This document shows, piece by piece, positions 59,401 through 64,000 of a stretch of DNA of 64,000 nt. Origin of the DNA: Strigops habroptila (lineage: Eukaryota; Chordata; Aves; Psittaciformes; Psittacidae); assembly GCF_004027225.2 (NCBI RefSeq), contig NC_044290.2, forward strand, positions 8,448,906 to 8,512,905. Direction: 5' to 3'. The notes under the pieces were generated by a model that searched no databases, was not told the origin of the DNA, and was given only the letters and a program-made list of their open reading frames with translations. Position 1 is the first letter of the stretch. Each line of letters begins with the position of its first letter. Position numbers and translations under genes: made by a program.

Positions 59401-62400
59401 GGGCTGCAAGGAGCCTCTCACTGCAGGGGACACTTTCTGAACTGCCCTGTACTATTATCAGCTGCTTTCAGTGCACAACTGTCCAGAATAGTTTAATGGG
59501 GTACACTCAATCAAAGAGAAATTGTGTGTCAGCCACATAAATGGAATAAAGCCAGTGCAGGAAATAATACATTTTGGAGGCAAATCTGTTGCTTTCTTTT
59601 ACTGAAGCCCTTTGGTACTTAGCTGTAGTTTCTAATGAACAGCTGCTTCACAGAGGAAATACAGTTATTTAGGCAAACTTTGGTCATAATTTAAACATGC
59701 CATTTCCAGCAAGCCTGAAGAAATCCAAGCTCAAGGAACCTTTAGCTTTAGCAGGTCCTTGTTGGGCTTTATCTTTTTAGTTCAACCAGAATCAGCCCTA
59801 TTTAACTAAGAGAACATTTGCAGGAGTTGGTGGGAAAGAAACAGCCCCTTCTCCAGTGGGATGGCTGGGCCCTGTTCTGGTTATATTGCCTGGGGTTCAG
59901 AGGTTCATATTTGGTACTTTCCAGAAAGGAGAACCAAAACACACACAGACACACCCCCTGCAAAGTGACCAGATTCGCTCAGTCTCACGTTAAGCACACA
60001 CATTCATCAGCTGATTCAGGAGAGCTGAGGTGAGCCTTTCTCTGCAGCATCAAGTTTGAATACTCTGTTCTGTCCATGCAGCAGGACTGCTGTGGCTAAC
60101 CTAGCGCCTGGCAGGCAGACAGGCCTCTTGTTACTGAGGCTGATGCTGCTTTATGTGCAGCTCTTTGTTTTTTAAAAAGGAAGAAAACCCCAATCCCTGC
60201 TCTTTTCTGACTAGTAATTAAAAAAGATTGTGGTATTCCAGGTAAATAATGCCAGGTGTAATGAGTTAAATCCCACCTTATAATTGTCAGACGTCCTCTT
60301 GACCATCTGTCATGGTGCCCATCACCTGTGTGACACACACAGACAGGATCCTTGATGACTCATGTACCTGCAAAACATTCCCTACTTTTTAAGTTCATTT
60401 TCCTGTAAAGGTCACCCACTGTTTCTATGTAAGACTGGTCCTTTAAATACGGTAGCAGCACGTTGCTCGACAAAGAATGCAAACAGAGAAATGCAGCACT
60501 GTGGCAACCTGATTTGTACATCAGGGCACCAGTAAGCCCTTTGAGATGGGCATCGAGTGATTGATTTCTTTTTATTAGTCTGCAATTAAGATATGGCAAT
60601 GACATTTCCTCTGCATACCCCCAGACTCCTCAGGCTGTTCATGTGCCTCGTGAGAGAAGCTGAGCAGCTCAAGGCTTCCCTGTGCTCCTGACTGTGTGCA
60701 TGAGCCATGTGTTTTCTCCTTCAAGTTCCTGTGACTTTTGTTCAGCATTTTAAAGGAAAAAATAAAGACAGATTTATGGTTTCTATAGCCTGTAGTTTAC
60801 AAATATACTCCCAGTTCCTAGATGATCCACTGCTGATGATTCATTCTCCCACAACGGGCTGACATCCATCAATAGTGCCAGCATATACAAGAGGCATTTC
60901 TAATCATTACATAATCAAAGTTGAACAGTAAAGAACTAATGATAAGTAGGGTCTAATGACATATCTCCAGTGCTCCAGTACACAGGACAGGTTTTGGTCA
61001 CAGACGTTACACACTCATCCCACGCTACAGGTTACAATATAGTCTGATATTTATGTCTAGCAGCACATATCTATGGTACATGTAGTACCAAGTGTTTTGC
61101 CCCAAGATGAGAAGCAAATCTATGGCTTCTAGCATGTGGACTTCCAAGTAGTTACAGCTTGTTCTTAATTGGGGAAAGAAAGCCAAAGGAAATCATGTGC
61201 ATAGGAGTCAAATACCATTTTTAGGAGTGGGAACTGCATGTGTATTATTTCAAAAGGGATTAAAATAGCCAAGGACTAAGGCACACTAATGATTAATGGT
61301 CTCTTTCTGTGAGCTGCGGACACGTCCTACAGAATCTGGCCCTTCTGCAGTACAGTTTGGCCCAGCACGTTTTAAAGGCACAAACTGGTTGGTTATTTTC
61401 CTTTACGTTGTGAATCAACTATGTCACGTGTCTTGAAATATTAGCTCCTGTTTCTGTAGTGTGGGATGTACACACGTAGCTCTAAGGCAGCCGGACCCAG
61501 CGAGCAGGGGTGTATCCCCACAGCCGGCAGCCCGAAGACGCTGCAGTGGGCGCTCACACCATACACTGAGCCGGGTGCCGCAGCTGGAACAAAACCAGCC
61601 CAACATTTATGTTAAAGCCATTCAGCCTTTCTGACTGTCCTTGCCCACATTCTGTGACTGTGCTACTTCCTAACCCCTGCCTGTCCCTCCGGCCAGCGGC
61701 TGGCTGTGCCACTGAGCAGTGCCTCTCCTCAGCAGGAGCAGGCAAGCTCTTGATGGAGAATCTTGCAAGGGGGGTAATTATTTAACACCCACTCTGCGCT
61801 GGCCAGTCTCAGCAGGGTAAGGAGAGCCTGCAGCTCTGCAGCAAGGCTGGCACTCTGGCTGCCTGATGATCTGCTGCTAGAGAAGCTCCACAGGGCCCTG
61901 TGGGTGCTGGGGAAGGCTGAAACCCAAGAGGAGCTGAGCTGGGGGCTGCTTCACGCTCCACCCTCGCTTGCTGTGTGGCAAAAAATGTACAGGCTTAACC
62001 TCTGTGTGCCTCCCACCCTGGCTGCACCAGAGAGAGGAGCCTCCGTCTGGCTCAGTGGGCTTCTGCAGCTCTTAATTGATTTGTGCTGCTAAACAGCCTC
62101 ACCAGAAATGAGTACAAGGTGTTAAAGAAGGATGCGTTAGTGGGAAGGATCCTGCTGAAACAAAGCTTAGATAGAAAACACGTGCGTGCTGAGAGTGCAC
62201 CCTCTCCCCAGTCCTGCTCCCGGCCCTGTGCAGGGTGATTAATGCCTTACAGACACACTGGCTGGTTTTCAGTACCTCTGCCTTGTCCTCGAGCATCCCT
62301 ACGGCCTGACGGTCCCGCGGGGTTTCGATGCAGGAAGGAGGCCAACCAAGAAGCTGAGTGGCACCATTAATGCAGCTGCCCTATTCCAGCATCCTGCCAA

Positions 62401-64000
62401 CACCACTGATGTGCCCATTAAGGGTGTCTTTTCCTGCACAGAGAAAAACAGTACAAGGTATTACTATAAGAAAACTTGAAAATGACATAAGTGAGGAACT
62501 TCTGGGAATTCCTCAGGTTTTTCCAGCTGCAGAGGAGGGTGAAAATTGTCAGCTATAAAAATATTATAGTTTATGCTGTTAAACAAATCATCATTTGTCA
62601 ACAGGTAGCTGAATTCTATCCAATTGTGCTGGCAGAGCCAGAACTGATTTTTTTCCCAATACTATTGTATAGTTAACAGCTGGCAGAAAACTGGCAACCG
62701 AGGCTGTGCTGGATGAATAACCCTATGAGCCTCGGAGCAGAAGGCACAGTATCTCATGGAGCAACTGCAGCTCGTGCTGGAATGTGTTGAACAAACGCTT
62801 GTTAACAATCCGTGCACAGGCAGAGAACTGCTTGATGAAAAAGTACTGGAAAAATGTCATTTAAATAAGACACAGATTTCCTCAGGTTATCAAAAGAACA
62901 AGCCAGGGTTTATGTCTATGAATACTAAACTGCAGCAGCAAAGCAGCAAATGTTAGCATTTCTCACTCATTGAAATGGAGAGTCTGGTAATAATGAGTGA
63001 AATGTCCCAACCAGTTCTAAGATAGGAAAGGCAAGCCAGAAAGCCAACAGGGAGAAATGTTTTTATATTGGTTTCACAGCTCCCAAATTCTGCTGGAAAA
63101 TTTTCCACTCTTCCAGATGTTTTCTGGGGGAGAGGGAGAGAGATGCTGTGATTTCGAGTGCTGTGCTGCTTCTAAGCTGATCAGACCACACTGCACCAGC
63201 TGGGAGAAGGCAAGGTAATAAGTGAAAATGCCCCACCAGGACATACTGCCTCGGGCTGGAGCTAAACGCCTTGTACAGCAGCGTATTACTGCCCTGTGAT
63301 CTGTACTTAACACTGCTCTGGTTTGGTCTCTGCTTTGCAGGCATTTTATTTTTATCATGGGTAAGAGCAGGAATGTGTGTGTCTCTGTGAGAGAAAGAGC
63401 ATGGGGCTGCAGGCTTCATCTCACTGCAAATAATATTTTGGCAGGAAACCTGCAGGAGATTAAATTAGGGGCCTAGTGACTGAATATTAAAACATTTCAA
63501 ACTCTGAGTTCCTTTAAATAAGCAGCTACAAAACAAGGAGGCAGTCTGACAAAATTAGCAGGTCCAAATGCTACAGGAATCCACCACGGGTCACTTCTTT
63601 AGTGATGCAGATTTAAAAGGACCTTTTCTATTATTTTTATTAGAAGCCGTGGATGTCAACATGCTATTTCCTCAATGCATTTTGGGTCCAGATTAGCTAA
63701 AGTTTTAGATGTTGGCAGACTTGCTACAATAGAAGGGAAATGCCAATGGAATAACTTTAAACATGATCCAATCCCTGATGATTCATTGGATGTGTTAAAA
63801 TTTCCTTTGAGACCGTGTAAGTAATGCAGGGACTGGAGTGCAGAGTGCCTGTGACTCAGCTCTCTGCGAGGCAGCGGGAGGATGTCAGAATTACTCACTG
63901 GGACAGGAGGAATCTCATTTATCTATTTATAGGCAAGGCTGAGATGAGCTTGTACCATTAAAGAGCTGAGTTTGCCAGTTCCCATAAGGGGAGGAGGAGG
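56433..64000. other. Intergenic sequence downstream of mir-365b
   Basis: No gene is recognised to the end of the window. The first 900 bases after 56.88 kb are strongly AT-rich with repeated TTTATCA-type words (57.06-57.24 kb). AATAAA hexamers at 56935 and 58204 could end the pri-miRNA. The remainder is mixed intergenic sequence with short, unconvincing open frames. In human a long gene-poor interval follows mir-365b before COPRS, which fits. Confidence 0.6.
56935..56940 (+). terminator. Candidate poly(A) signal for the mir-193a/365b transcript
   Basis: AATAAA about 500 bases after the mir-365b hairpin, followed by actgtagtattaaattatttgcc. It is the first canonical plus-strand hexamer I noticed after the hairpin. 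Pri-miRNAs often end within a few kilobases of the last hairpin. Use is unproven, and 58204-58209 is an alternative. Confidence 0.3.

Noticed and set aside
1..64000. CRISPR arrays, operons, phage or bacterial defence-type systems
   Set aside because: The window is vertebrate DNA with spliced exons, CR1 fragments and microRNAs. No regularly spaced repeats or prokaryotic gene organisation were seen.

Overview
The window is vertebrate nuclear DNA, most likely from a bird. The gene is split into short exons by compact GT-AG introns, two fragments match the CR1 LINE family that dominates avian repeats, no Alu- or L1-like sequence was noticed, and intergenic DNA alternates between AT-rich sequence and sharply bounded CpG islands. 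Gene order (RAB11FIP4, tRNA-Thr(CGT), mir-193a, mir-365b) is the order I know from human 17q11.2. CR1 also occurs in turtles and crocodilians, so the species is not settled.

Bases 1-18393 hold the 3' portion of RAB11FIP4 on the plus strand. Twelve coding exons encode the last 523 residues of this class II Rab11-family interacting protein: the acidic linker, the long coiled coil and the C-terminal Rab11-binding domain. The EF-hand exons lie upstream of the window. A 3'UTR follows, with a proximal poly(A) signal at 20218 and candidate distal signals near 25352-25420.

From 25.4 to 64 kb I find no protein-coding gene. There are four CpG islands (about 25.85-26.29, 28.64-29.04, 29.69-30.73 and 40.2-42.4 kb). 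The third contains an intact tRNA-Thr(CGT) at 30395-30466. The fourth contains the mir-193a hairpin (41943-42032). The mir-365b hairpin follows 14.3 kb downstream at 56340-56432. In human the two microRNAs are also about 15 kb apart, and the tRNA lies about 10 kb upstream of mir-193a (from memory). The fourth island is therefore the natural candidate promoter for a long primary transcript covering both microRNAs.

The last 7.5 kb and most of the space between islands show only AT-rich intergenic sequence, homopolymer runs and a few short inverted repeats. Long open frames in the CpG islands are composition artefacts. I found no convincing new multi-gene system. The most useful leads are the undescribed host-transcript structure of the miR-193a/365b locus, two orphan CpG islands, a stable hairpin at 39 kb and a very tight G-quadruplex motif upstream of mir-193a.
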